From CAWIOX01 sp963837775 (GTDB taxonomy: Bacteria > Pseudomonadota > Gammaproteobacteria > Burkholderiales > Burkholderiaceae_D): a stretch of 59,022 nt of DNA. The notes beneath the pieces were generated by a model. That model saw nothing but the letters and a program-made list of their open reading frames with translations. It ran no database searches and was not told the origin of the DNA. A program made the translations under genes and the position numbers. Shown here piece after piece: positions 1 to 8,148 of this stretch (position 1 is the stretch's first letter; each line of letters begins with the position of its first letter). Location of the stretch: the NCBI GenBank assembly GCA_963837775.1, contig CAWIOX010000028.1:1-59022 (forward strand). The letters are read 5' to 3'.

Positions 1-2691
1 CCCAGCGGACTGGTCAGGAAGACCATGACCATCGCGGAGATCGAGCGCACCTGGAAGATGATGATGAGCAGGGTGATCGCCAGCATGATCGGGAACAGCG
101 GCAACATTGCTTTCGTCGCTTTGCCGGATTCCTCGATGGAGCCGGCCTGTTCGATGCGATAGCCGCCCGGCAGCTTGTCCATGATGGGCTGGAGCTGCTG
201 GGTAATGGCGTTGGACACGTCCGGTGGCTGCAAGCCGTCGGCGATGTCGCCCCGCACGGTGATCGTCGGCATGCGGTCGCGTCGGCGTATGATCGGCTCC
301 TCCGCGCGCACTTCGACCTTGCCCACCTGCGACAGCGGGATGCGTTGCCCGCTGGCGCCGGTCAGCGTGAAGTCCGCGATCCTGGCCGGGTCGAGCCGGA
401 GTCGCCGGCCGAACGGGCCATGACTTGCACCGTGCGTATGTCTTCACGCACGGCGGTGAGGGGCACGCCGCTCAGCAGGAATTGCAGTTGTTGCGCCACG
501 GCGCTGGAGGTCAACCCCACGGCCTGCAAGCGGTCCTGCTGCAAGGTGAAGTGCAGCGTGGGCGACGCGGGTGCCCCAGTCATTATTGACAGTACGCATC
601 ATCGGACTGGCATCCATGAGCTGCTGCACATCAGCCGCGATGTTGCGCAGCTTGTCCGGTCCGGCCCGGCGATCCGGTAGGCGACCGGAAACGGCGAATA
701 CGGACCAAACACGAGCTGGGTGACGCGCACGCGCGCCTCAGGGGCGAGGCCGTCGGCGATCGCCTCGCGCAGCCGCATTTTCAATACCTCGCGCTCATCC
801 TGGTTGTCGGTGCGGACCACGATCTTGGCAAACGACGGGTCGGGCAGTTCCGGCCCCATCGCCATGTAGAAGCGCGGCGCGCCTTGGCCGACGTAGGCCG
901 TGACGATCTTCGCTTCCGGCCTGTTTGGCCAGCCAGGCCTCCACCTTCGCGCGGCGGCGCTGGTCTGCATGATCGAGGTGCCATAGGGCATCTGCACCTC
1001 GACCAGCACTTCGGGGCGGTCGGAGATCGGGAAGAATTGCTTCTTGACCACCGCCATGCCAAGCACGGCCACGACGAACAGGCCCACTACCGTCGCCGGC
1101 GACCAGCCACTTGCGCGCGATGACGCGCGTGAGCACCTGGCGGAAGCGGTTATAGCGTGGCGTATCGTAGAGCGCGTCGTGGCCGCCTTCGACCTTTTTG
1201 AGTTCGGGCAACAGCTTGACGCCGAGGTAAGGGGTAAAGACCACGGCGACCACCCAGGACGCGATGAGTGCGATGCCGACGATCCAGAACATATTGCTGG
1301 TGTATTCGCCGGCGGTGGAACGGGCGAAGCCATTGGGCATGAAGCCGACGGCCGTGACCAGCGTGCCCGAGAGCATGGGCGCGGCGGTATGGCTCCAGGC
1401 ATAGGCGGAGGCGGCGATGCGGCTGTAGCCCTCTTCCATCTTCACCACCATCATTTCGATGGCGATGATGGCGTCGTCCACAAGCAGGCCCAGCCCCAGG
1501 ATCAGGGAGCCCAGGGTGATGCGGTCGAAGTTCTTGCCGGTCGCGGCCATCACCACGAAGACTATCGCCAGCGTCAGCGGCACGGCCGCGGCGACCACGA
1601 TGCCCACGCGCCAGCCCATGCTCACGAAACACACCAGCATGACCACCAGCAGCGCGACGAAGAACTTGACCATGAATTCATCGACCGCCGAGCTGATGTT
1701 GACGGCCTGGTCGGTGACCTTGGTCAGGCCCATGCCCAGCGGCATGTCGGCGTTGATCGCACCGACCTCCTTATCGAGCGCCTTGCCCAGGTCGAGTCCG
1801 TTCCAACCGTCGCGCATGACGATGCCCAGCAGCAGCGCCGGTTCGCCGCCGTTGCGGATCATGAAAGTCGCCGGGTCTTCATAGCCACGCTTGACCGTGG
1901 CGATGTCCGACAGTTTCAAGGTGCGGCCCTGCGCCACGACCGGCGTATCGCGGATCTTTTGCAATTCATCGAAAGCGCCGTCCAGGCGAATGAACACCTG
2001 CGGCCCCTTGGTTTCCACGGAGCCAGCCGGCGTTAGCACGTTCTGGCTATGCAGTGCGGCGAACACTTCCTGTGGGCTGACGCCCAGCGTTGCCAGGCGC
2101 TCATGCGAGAACTCGACATAAATGCGCTCGGACTGCTCGCCAACGATGTTGACCTTCTTGACGCCCGGCACGTGCAGCAGCCGCTGGCGCAGCGTCTCCG
2201 CGTCGCGTACCAGCAAGCGCTGCGGTTCGCCCTTGGCCTTGAGCGCGAACAGGGCAAAGGTGACGTCCGCATATTCGTCGTTGACCATCGGCCCGATCAC
2301 GCCGGACGGAAGGTTGCCTGCTTCGTCTCCGACTTTCTTGCGGGCTTGGTAGAACTGCTCCTGCACTTCCGACGGCGGTGTGCTGTCAAGCAATGTCAAG
2401 GTCGTGAAGGCCAAGCCGGGTCGGGTGTAGGTCTCGGTACGATCGTACCAGCGCAGTTCCTGCAGCCGCTTTTCAATCTTTTCGGCGACCTGGTCCTGCA
2501 TTTCCTGTGCGGTGGCGCCGGGCCAGGCGGTGACGACGGTCATCACTTTGACCGTGAAGGCGGGGTCTTCCGCCCGCCCCAGTTTGAAGAAGGAAACGAG
2601 CCCGGCCAAGGAGATCAGGCAGATCAGGAACAAGGTGATCGGAGCGCTCGCGCACGGCGAGCGCCGACAGGTTGAAACGACCTTCGCTCAT
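1..2691 (-). CDS. RND efflux permease (HAE1/AcrB-like), 3' end outside window, several frameshifts
   Basis: Inner-membrane proton/drug antiporter subunit of a tripartite RND pump. It begins with MSEGRFNLSALAVRERS, followed by a first membrane helix and the porter-domain text AEDPAFTVKVM and WPGATAQEMQDQV. The membrane block containing GLGLLVDDAIIAIEMMV, typical of RND helix 4 with its paired acidic residues, lies near 1430-1510. The gene runs off the left edge in a transmembrane stretch, so the stop is not seen. The reading frame changes near 2637, 1097, 965, 915, 660, 575 and 400, yet each piece continues the same family alignment and no stop interrupts it. I read these as sequence errors; a decayed gene is the alternative. 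The ATG overlaps the adaptor stop (ATGA), so the two genes are translationally coupled. The substrate cannot be told. Confidence 0.85.
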
Positions 2692-3798
2692 GGCCGCGCT
2701 CCCGCGGTTGCGGCGGCTTCGCCAGCCACCCGGACCTGCTCGCCTTCGCGCAGCAGGTGCGTGCCGAGCGCGACGATCCGGTCACCTTGCTTGAGTTGGC
2801 CTGCGATGCGCGCGCCGTCGTCGCCCAGGCGCTGGACCGTGACCGGCCGCCAGGAAACCTTTGCCGGCTGCGCCCTGGATGACCCAGACGCCCGGCCCCT
2901 TGCCCGCGTCGAACAGGGCGCCGATCGGTACCGACAAGCCGCCTTGCGTAGCGGGATGTGCATCCGGGATCTGGATGGTGACGGTGGTGCCCAATGGCGC
3001 GTTGGCCAGCTCGCCATCGAGCACATAGCGCGCCTCGAAAGTGCGCGTCAGCCGGTCTGCGGCATCCGAGAGCTGCCTGAGCTTGGCCGGAACGGTAAGG
3101 CCTTCTTTGCCAAAAAGCGTGGCCAGGCCGGCCGAGCCGACCGCAGGGCGCAAGGTTTCCGGCAATTGGATGATGGCTTCGCGGCGGCCGGCATGGGCCA
3201 CGCGCACCACGACCTGTCCCGCGTTGACGACCTGGCCGGGTTCGACCAGCGTTTCCATGACGACGCCATCGGCATCCGCCACCAGCTCCGCATAGCGGCT
3301 CGCGTTACGGGCCACTTCGGCCTGGGCTTCGGCCGCATTGAGCTGGGCTTTGGCGGCATCTGCCGCAGCCTTGACCTGGTCGTAGGCCGAAGCCGATATC
3401 GCGCCGGTTCCGCGCAGGTCGCGGTAGCGGGCTTCGTCCTGCGCCGTTTGCTGCGCGCGCGCCCGGGCGGCGGCGACCGCTTCCTGCTGGGCATGGGCTG
3501 CGAGCTTCAGATCGACGGGGTCGATGCGCATGAGCGCTTGCCCGCGCTTGACGGTTTGCCCCGTATCGACAAGGCGTTCCAGCACCTTGCCGGAGACCCG
3601 AAAGCCCAGATCGCTTTGTACCCGAGCGGCGACGGTGCCGGTGAACGCACGTGACGCAGCGACCGCGCCCTGGATGGTGGCCGCGCGTACCAGCGGCGCT
3701 TCGGTACGTGGATCGGATTGCGTCTTTTCGCCGCAGGCGACCAACGCAAGCGGCAATGCAGATATGACAGCAGAGAAAACGAGGCGGCGGCGGAGCAT
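2688..3798 (-). CDS. RND periplasmic adaptor (membrane fusion) lipoprotein, one frameshift
   Basis: Periplasmic adaptor that links the RND permease to the outer-membrane factor. The N-terminus is a lipoprotein signal peptide with lipobox LVAC (Cys about residue 22). A biotinyl/lipoyl-like half follows (GFRVSGKVLERLVDTGQTV), then an alanine-rich alpha-hairpin (about 90-165), then the second lipoyl half (DGVVMETLVEPGQVV) and the beta-barrel region. The last 50 or so residues are in another frame after a shift near 2850; the total length is 3n+1, which means one extra base. The stop overlaps the permease start by 4 nt. Transcription probably starts in 3799-3884, where a palindromic operator matches one upstream of the outer-membrane factor gene. 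Confidence 0.85.
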
Positions 3799-3842
3799 AG
3801 AAATCCCATAAGAGAAGCCAAACAGGATTTCATTTTGGTACT

Positions 3843-3867
3843 AGTGACCAAATTTGTCAATAGTCAC
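3843..3867. promoter_or_regulatory. Candidate TetR operator upstream of adaptor-permease genes
   Basis: GTGAC (3844-3848) and GTCAC (3863-3867) form an inverted repeat separated by 14 nt, each preceded by A (AGTGAC and AGTCAC). The same half-sites with the same 14-nt spacer occur at 4543-4566. A second overlapping palindrome, TTTGGT and ACCAAA around ACTAGTG, lies at about 3834-3852. The site is 45 nt upstream of the adaptor start codon, where a repressor would block transcription. Assigning it to the neighbouring TetR protein is inference. Confidence 0.55.
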
Positions 3868-3884
3868 ACATCGCTGTCGCGTAT

Positions 3885-4502
3885 TTATGGCGACAAGCTG
3901 CGCAGCACCAGGCTGGATAGTTGAGCCGGCGCGTCGTCGGTGTAATCAAAGCTGTACTGCAAGAGCAGCGGATTGAGGTAGGGGCGCATGACCAGGTAGA
4001 TCGCGCTCGCCGCCTCGTCGAGCGGCGTCTTGCGCTCGAACTCCCCTGTTTCACGCCCCTGGCGCAAGATGTCCTGCAGCATTGCCTGGATACGCTCCTC
4101 ATAGGAACGCACCGCCTGCCAACGCTCGGTCGCGGCCGAGGCCGCAATGTCATAGAGCTTGCGATCTTCAAAAAACAGGCGAAGGCTGGCCTCGACGGCC
4201 GCCTTGAACATGCGCCGCAGCTTCTCTGGCGGGCGGTCGACGCCGTCAATGGCTGTTCTGATATCCGTTTCGATCTCGTGCAGGCAATTTGCGCAAATCA
4301 GTTCGCCAATGGCCTGCTTGGACTCGAAGAACTTGTAGATGTACGCCTTGGAAAAGCCGATGGCCTTGGCAAGATCGGAGACGGTCGTCTTTTCGTAGCC
4401 GTACAAGCGGAAGTGCTCGGTCGCTGCGGCAACGATTTGATCGCGCACCTCGTGATCGACGGGGCCTCGGGCCGGGCCCGGATTGATGCTTGTTTTATTC
4501 AT
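3885..4502 (-). CDS. TetR-family repressor of the RND pump
   Basis: A 205-residue one-component regulator. The N-terminal helix-turn-helix is at about residues 35-65 (TTVSDLAKAIGFSKAYIYKFF), followed by a C-terminal all-helical ligand domain resembling the usual efflux-associated TetR type (AVEASLRLFFEDRKLYDIAA, then a helix pair near the end). It lies between the adaptor-permease pair, which reads the same way, and the divergent outer-membrane factor gene. Paired operators of identical geometry flank it at 3843-3867 and 4541-4568, the second in its own promoter region, so autoregulation plus control of both pump transcripts is likely. The inducer is unknown. No frameshift is seen here, unlike in its neighbours. 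Confidence 0.88.
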   Translation of the reverse strand: MNKTSINPGPARGPVDHEVRDQIVAAATEHFRLYGYEKTTVSDLAKAIGFSKAYIYKFFESKQAIGELICANCLHEIETDIRTAIDGVDRPPEKLRRMFKAAVEASLRLFFEDRKLYDIAASAATERWQAVRSYEERIQAMLQDILRQGRETGEFERKTPLDEAASAIYLVMRPYLNPLLLQYSFDYTDDAPAQLSSLVLRSLSP

Positions 4503-4540
4503 GTTCGACAGCTTACCTCTTGTCTCTCGATTTGCACAAC

Positions 4541-4568
4541 GAGTGACTGTTTGGTGATATAGTCACTC
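4541..4568. promoter_or_regulatory. Candidate TetR operator in divergent tetR/outer-membrane-factor promoter region
   Basis: GAGTGACT (4541-4548) and AGTCACTC (4561-4568) are perfect inverted 8-mers with a 12-nt spacer. The inner GTGAC and GTCAC are 14 nt apart, exactly as at 3844-3867. The site is 39 nt from the tetR start and 30 nt from the outer-membrane factor start, so one bound dimer or dimer pair could repress both. Confidence 0.6.
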
Positions 4569-4597
4569 AAATCTTCTCCCTTTTCACTTCGCGGAAG

Positions 4598-6064
4598 ATG
4601 CCCATGCTACTCAAACGCACTCTCTTCATGTTCGCCGTCGCCAGTCTTTCAGCGGGTTGCGCTGTCGGGCCGGATTACATTCGGCCCGACACGCCCATGC
4701 CGGATCGCTACCTGGGTCAAACGGCAGTTGAGCAACGGCACGCCAATGCCACCGCCGACTTGATCGTGTGGTGGGAAGGCTTTGGCGATCCGCAACTGAC
4801 CCGCTTCGTCACGCTTGCGCTGGAGCAGAATCTGGATCTCGCGCAGGCGTCTGCTCGCGTCGCTCAGGCGCGAGCGGGACTCGGCGCGGCGAATGCTGCG
4901 CTGCTACCTTCCGGCAACATCAATGCCCAGGGTGCGCGAGCCTACCAGTCGGTTGAAACGCCGTTGGGGCAAGTCTTGAATTCAAAGCCCAATTTCGATC
5001 GCTACGGCAACGCCTATGAGGCCAATCTCGGCGTAGGCTGGGAGCTGGACGTATTCGGTGGCGTGCGTCGCGGACGGGAAGCGGCACTTGCCGAGTATCA
5101 GGCTTCGGAGGCGGGCGCTACGGCGACACGACTGGCGGTGGCGGCGCAGACCGCCGACATCTACATCAGCATCCGCGGACTGCAAACTCGCCTTGACGTT
5201 GCTCGCAGGCAAGTGCAGACGCAACAGGAGCTACTCTCAACGATCAATCTGCTTTATGGCAAGGGACTGGCGGCCGAACTTCAAGTGCGACAGGTCGAGG
5301 GCGCGCTCGCCCAAGTGCGGGCATCGGTACCGGTCCTCGAAGCAGGGTTGGATACGGCCATGAATGCGCTGGACGTGATGCTGGGCACACCGCCCGGTAC
5401 GCACCGGGAGGAGCTGGCGAATGCTGGCGTTATTCCGGCCGCCCCGCAGATCGCATCAACCGGCTCGCCGGGTGATTTGCTCAGGCGCCGGCCCGATCTG
5501 ATCGTGGCCGAGCGCCGCCTGGCCGCATCGAACGCGCGTATCGGTGTCGCCATCGCCGAGTACTACCCCAAGCTCTCTTTTAGTGGGCTGATCGGCAGCG
5601 CGACATCGGTGTCCAGCGGCAATCTGTTCACCGGCGGCGCCAGTCAGGCCGCCGGCGTGCTGGGCCTGCGCTGGCGTCTGTTCGATTTCGGCCGCATCAA
5701 CGCCCAGATCAACCTGGCCAAGGGCCAGGAAGCCGAGATGTTGGCCGCGTATCGGCTTGCCGTATTACGGGCAACCGAGGACGTAGAAAACGCCTTTTCG
5801 GCCCTGGTCAAGCGCGAGGAGCAGGCTGCCGTACTCGCCCAGGGAGTGGACTCACTCGGCCGCGCACGAGGAGCTTCGTTTGCGGCATATCAAAAAGGGG
5901 TACTCAGCCTGATCGAGGTCTTGCAAGCCGACGAAAACTTGCTACGTGCCTCCGATGCGCGAGCGCAGGCGCAAACGGAATCAGCACGCGCAGCGGTCGC
6001 TGCCTTCAGGGCACTCGGCGGCGGCTGGCAACCCCGAGAATCCGAGGCGGTAGCAATCAAGTAG
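4598..6064 (+). CDS. RND outer-membrane factor lipoprotein (NodT/OprM type)
   Basis: TolC-type exit duct of the pump. At 488 residues it has the usual length. The signal peptide ends in lipobox LSAGC (Cys about residue 21) followed by AVGPDYIRPD, the standard NodT-family start. Two repeated OEP domains follow, with LAAAS/ARIGVA and RRRPDLIVAERRLAASNARI near the middle and LLRASDARAQAQ at the end of the second coiled hairpin. A second in-frame ATG lies 6 nt downstream; I chose the first because GCGGAAG, a weak ribosome binding site, precedes it closely. It is divergent from tetR and shares its operator. It is intact, so together with the adaptor and permease it makes a full tripartite set. Confidence 0.9.
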   Translation: MPMLLKRTLFMFAVASLSAGCAVGPDYIRPDTPMPDRYLGQTAVEQRHANATADLIVWWEGFGDPQLTRFVTLALEQNLDLAQASARVAQARAGLGAANAALLPSGNINAQGARAYQSVETPLGQVLNSKPNFDRYGNAYEANLGVGWELDVFGGVRRGREAALAEYQASEAGATATRLAVAAQTADIYISIRGLQTRLDVARRQVQTQQELLSTINLLYGKGLAAELQVRQVEGALAQVRASVPVLEAGLDTAMNALDVMLGTPPGTHREELANAGVIPAAPQIASTGSPGDLLRRRPDLIVAERRLAASNARIGVAIAEYYPKLSFSGLIGSATSVSSGNLFTGGASQAAGVLGLRWRLFDFGRINAQINLAKGQEAEMLAAYRLAVLRATEDVENAFSALVKREEQAAVLAQGVDSLGRARGASFAAYQKGVLSLIEVLQADENLLRASDARAQAQTESARAAVAAFRALGGGWQPRESEAVAIK

Positions 6065-6078
6065 CAACTGCACACACC

Positions 6079-6420
6079 TGAATCGCCCCGGAACCTCTAG
6101 ACATCCTGAAGCCTTAAACCAAGGCCCGTTCAGGAGGTGTCATGAGCAGCAAGCGTTACCCGGAAGAATTCAAGATTGAAGCGGTCAAACAGGTCACGGA
6201 TCGCGGTCACCCTGGCTCGGAAGTGGCCAGTCGGTTGGGCGTATCTTTGCCGACGCTGTACGACTGGCTGAAGCGTTATAGCCTGCCCGAAGCTGAGCGC
6301 AGCGAGCTGCAAGGCCAGGCGGCAGAAATTCGCCGGCTCAAGGCAGAACTGAAGCGGGTCCGCGAGGAGCGCGACATCCTAAAAAGGGCAGCAGCGTACT
6401 TTGCCAAAGAGTCCCGCTAG
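6079..6420 (+). mobile_element. Truncated IS3-family insertion sequence (left end plus orfA)
   Basis: The left end starts with TGAATCGCCCCGG at 6079, which resembles IS3-family terminal repeats. It is followed by orfA. No orfB (DDE transposase) and no matching right inverted repeat can be found in the following 300 nt. The copy is therefore a remnant. It sits exactly between the efflux locus and the arsenic operon. Confidence 0.65.
6142..6420 (+). CDS. IS3-family transposase OrfA (helix-turn-helix subunit)
   Basis: A 92-residue OrfA that carries the DNA-binding part of an IS3 transposase. It has the helix-turn-helix YPEEFKIEAVKQV and SEVASRLGVSLPTLYDWLK (residues 6-45), then a leucine-rich coiled coil (residues 50-85: AEIRRLKAELKRVREERDIL) ending KRAAAYFAKESR, the usual OrfA end. 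GTTCAGGAGGTGTC supplies a strong ribosome binding site (AGGAGG, 6131-6136). In intact elements orfB follows through a -1 frameshift at an A-rich site; AAAAAG at about 6380 could be that site, but no OrfB protein follows in any frame. It is probably inactive alone. Confidence 0.85.
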   Translation: MSSKRYPEEFKIEAVKQVTDRGHPGSEVASRLGVSLPTLYDWLKRYSLPEAERSELQGQAAEIRRLKAELKRVREERDILKRAAAYFAKESR

Positions 6421-6671
6421 GGTCGGGAGAGTGAGTTCGTCAGACCGAGAAGCTGACGTTCAAAGCGATTTTCGACCGAATGGCTGGTAACCGGTCCTTT
6501 GCAGACCAATCAGGCGGGTAAGCCGAACGGCTGCTATGGCCGAACACCGAACGATCGACGGCATCGGCGTGTATGACCGCACAGGGTCGTTTACAGCCAT
6601 TCACGGAACGTGAGTAAATCCGAATCCCTGCTGCATCAGCCACCATCTGCCCTAAGCGGCCGTCCCAACGC
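6421..6671. other. Non-coding stretch after the IS remnant
   Basis: There is no convincing coding frame on either strand and no OrfB similarity. GC-rich and GC-poor patches alternate. It ends where the 79-nt repeat element begins at 6672. It may be scar DNA left by rearrangement around the insertion sequence. Confidence 0.4.
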
Positions 6672-6750
6672 AAAAAATATACTCCCAGCTGTATTTTTAT
6701 CAGGCCAATGAAACCGTGCGGGTGAGCATTGTTTTTTACTGATACTCCCC
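6672..6750 (+). repeat. 79-nt dispersed intergenic element, copy A
   Basis: One of four related copies in this window (others at 16662, 41871 and, inverted, 57205). It has an A-rich stretch and ATAC (loop TCCCAGCT) GTAT plus T-run forming hairpin 1 at about 6674-6698. GGCCAATGAAA follows (6703-6713), then GTGC-GGGTGA-GCAT as hairpin 2 (6716-6729), a T-run and GATACTCCCC at the 3' end (6741-6750). It lies upstream of arsR, about 70 nt before the arsR promoter. Confidence 0.7.
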
Positions 6751-6822
6751 GTCAAATTGCAAAATACGAACAGCTCATGAGGCGATCGGTGCGCCCTGCT
6801 CCGGCCGCATTCCGACGCATCG

Positions 6823-6857
6823 TTTTAATGCTTCAACTATCGTTGTATAATCATACT
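6823..6857 (+). promoter_or_regulatory. arsR promoter with overlapping palindrome; possibly leaderless transcript
   Basis: TATAAT (6846-6851) is a perfect -10 box whose last base is 7 nt before the arsR ATG at 6858, so transcription would begin at or next to the start codon. The -35 region (TTTTAA at 6823-6828, 17-bp spacing) is weak. GTAT and ATAC (6845-6848 and 6853-6856) form an inverted repeat over the -10 box, a plausible ArsR operator core. Confidence 0.5.
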
Positions 6858-7211
6858 ATGGATAAAAATACTGCAACTTCCGTCTTCGAATCGCTGGCTT
6901 CCGGCATCCGGCTGGATGCGTACCGGCTGCTGGTGCGCACCGGGCCGCAGGGGCTGGTGGCCGGCGAGATCGCCAGCGCGCTGGCGCTGGCGCCGACCAA
7001 TATGTCGTTCCACCTGAAGGCGCTGACCCAGGCCGGGCTGCTGAGCGTGGTGCAGGAGGGCCGCTTCCAGCGCTACCGCGCGAACATGGGACTGATGCAG
7101 GAGCTGATCGCTTACCTGACCGAGGAATGCTGCGCCGGCCATCCGGAGCAGTGCGCGCTGCCGTGCGACACGCCGCTGTGCGCCGGGACCGACGCGGTGC
7201 CGACTATTTAA
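6858..7211 (+). CDS. arsR: ArsR-family arsenite-responsive repressor
   Basis: A 117-residue winged-helix repressor that releases DNA when it binds As(III). The recognition segment reads VAGEIASALALAPTNMSFHLKALTQAGLL (residues 36-64), typical of ArsR. There is no CVCDL-type site in helix 3; instead the C-terminus carries ECCAGHPEQC followed by two further cysteines (about residues 92-108), as in the ArsR class with a C-terminal cysteine pair. The start at 6858 was chosen because the protein aligns from MDKNTATSVFESL; an in-frame extension upstream would include the promoter and repeat DNA. It is the first gene of the arsRCDA-acr3 operon. Confidence 0.92.
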   Translation: MDKNTATSVFESLASGIRLDAYRLLVRTGPQGLVAGEIASALALAPTNMSFHLKALTQAGLLSVVQEGRFQRYRANMGLMQELIAYLTEECCAGHPEQCALPCDTPLCAGTDAVPTI

Positions 7212-7231
7212 CCCACCCGAAACCCACTCCG

Positions 7232-7724
7232 ATGAATGTTCTTTTTCTGTGCACCGGCAATTCCTGCCGCTCTATCCTGGCCGAGGCCACTTTCAACCAT
7301 CTGGCGCCCGCCGGCTGGCGCGCGCTGAGCGCCGGCAGCCGGCCGACCGGCCAGGTGCATCCGCGCTCGCTGGCGCTGCTGGCGCGCGAGCAGATTTCGA
7401 CTGCAGGCGTTGCCAGCAAGTCGTGGGACGAGCTGCCGGCCACGCCGGATATCGTGATCACGGTCTGCGCCAGCGCCGCCGGCGAGGCCTGTCCCGCGTA
7501 TCTGAACCCGGCGCTGGGGCCGGTGCTGCGCACGCCATTGGGGCGTCGATGATCCGGCCCATGCGAGCGGCACCGAGGCCGAGATCGATGCCGCGTTCCT
7601 GCATGCGTACCGCATCCTGCGCGCGCGGATCGAAGCCTTGCTGGCCCTGCCGCTGGCGCAGTTGCAGCAGGACAAGGCGCAGCTGCAAACGGAGCTGGAC
7701 CGCATCGGCACGCTGCTGGCGTAA
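7232..7724 (+). CDS. arsC: Arsenate reductase, LMW-phosphatase type, one frameshift
   Basis: Reduces arsenate to arsenite so that the operon's pump can export it. It begins MNVLFLCTGNSCRS, which contains the CX5R phosphate-binding loop (Cys 7 to Arg 13) of low-molecular-weight tyrosine phosphatase folds. The catalytic partner region is DIVITVCASAAGEACP, with the further cysteines used in thiol relay. One extra base near 7540 (inside ACGCCATTGG) breaks the frame; after it WGVDDPAHASG and a C-terminal helix ending in GTLLA complete the family. Total length is 3n+1. It lies 20 nt after arsR. Confidence 0.85.
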
Positions 7725-7771
7725 TTCCGCGTAATTCCCCTATATTTCATTCAACCCACAGGAGATTCCCG

Positions 7772-8134
7772 ATGAGCACGATTCAGATTTTCGATCCCGC
7801 GCTGTGCTGCAGCAGCGGCGTTTGCGGCACTGATGTCGATCAGGCGCTGGTGAATTTTTCGGCCGACATCGACTGGGCGATCAAGAACGGCGCGCAGGTC
7901 GAGCGCTTCAATCTGGCGCAGCAGCCGCTGGCGTTTGCCGACAATGCGGTGGTCAAGGGCTTTCTGCAGCGCTCCGGCGCGGAGGCGCTGCCGCTGATCC
8001 TGGTCGATGGCGAAGTCGCCTTGGCCGGACGCTATCCGCTGCGCGCCGAACTGGTGCGCTGGGCCGGGATCGCGGCGCCTGAAGCCGCAGCGAAACCCGC
8101 CGCCGGCTGCTGCAGCGGCAGCCGTTGCTGCTGA
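7772..8134 (+). CDS. arsD: ArsD arsenic metallochaperone
   Basis: A 120-residue metallochaperone that hands As(III) to the ArsA ATPase and raises pump affinity; some homologues also act as weak repressors. Cys12, Cys13 and Cys18 (CCSSGVC) are the conserved As(III) site. The C-terminus ends in CCSGSRCC, two additional cysteine pairs present in only some ArsD proteins. AGGAGA lies at the right distance before the ATG at 7772. It is placed between arsC and arsA, the usual partner order. Confidence 0.93.
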   Translation: MSTIQIFDPALCCSSGVCGTDVDQALVNFSADIDWAIKNGAQVERFNLAQQPLAFADNAVVKGFLQRSGAEALPLILVDGEVALAGRYPLRAELVRWAGIAAPEAAAKPAAGCCSGSRCC

Positions 8135-8148
8135 TGGCGACGCTGCCG

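Noticed and set aside
1044..2675. Long plus-strand open frames opposite the RND permease
   Set aside because: High-GC antisense shadows; histidine- and arginine-rich with no family likeness, while the minus strand reads a continuous RND protein.
6370..6700. Programmed frameshift into an OrfB transposase
   Set aside because: An A-rich slippery stretch exists in orfA, but none of the frames after it gives DDE transposase sequence; the element is truncated.
7532..7560. Programmed +1 frameshift in arsC (and similar shifts in neighbours)
   Set aside because: The shift sites share no common slippery motif, and too many unrelated genes nearby are affected. Sequence error is simpler.
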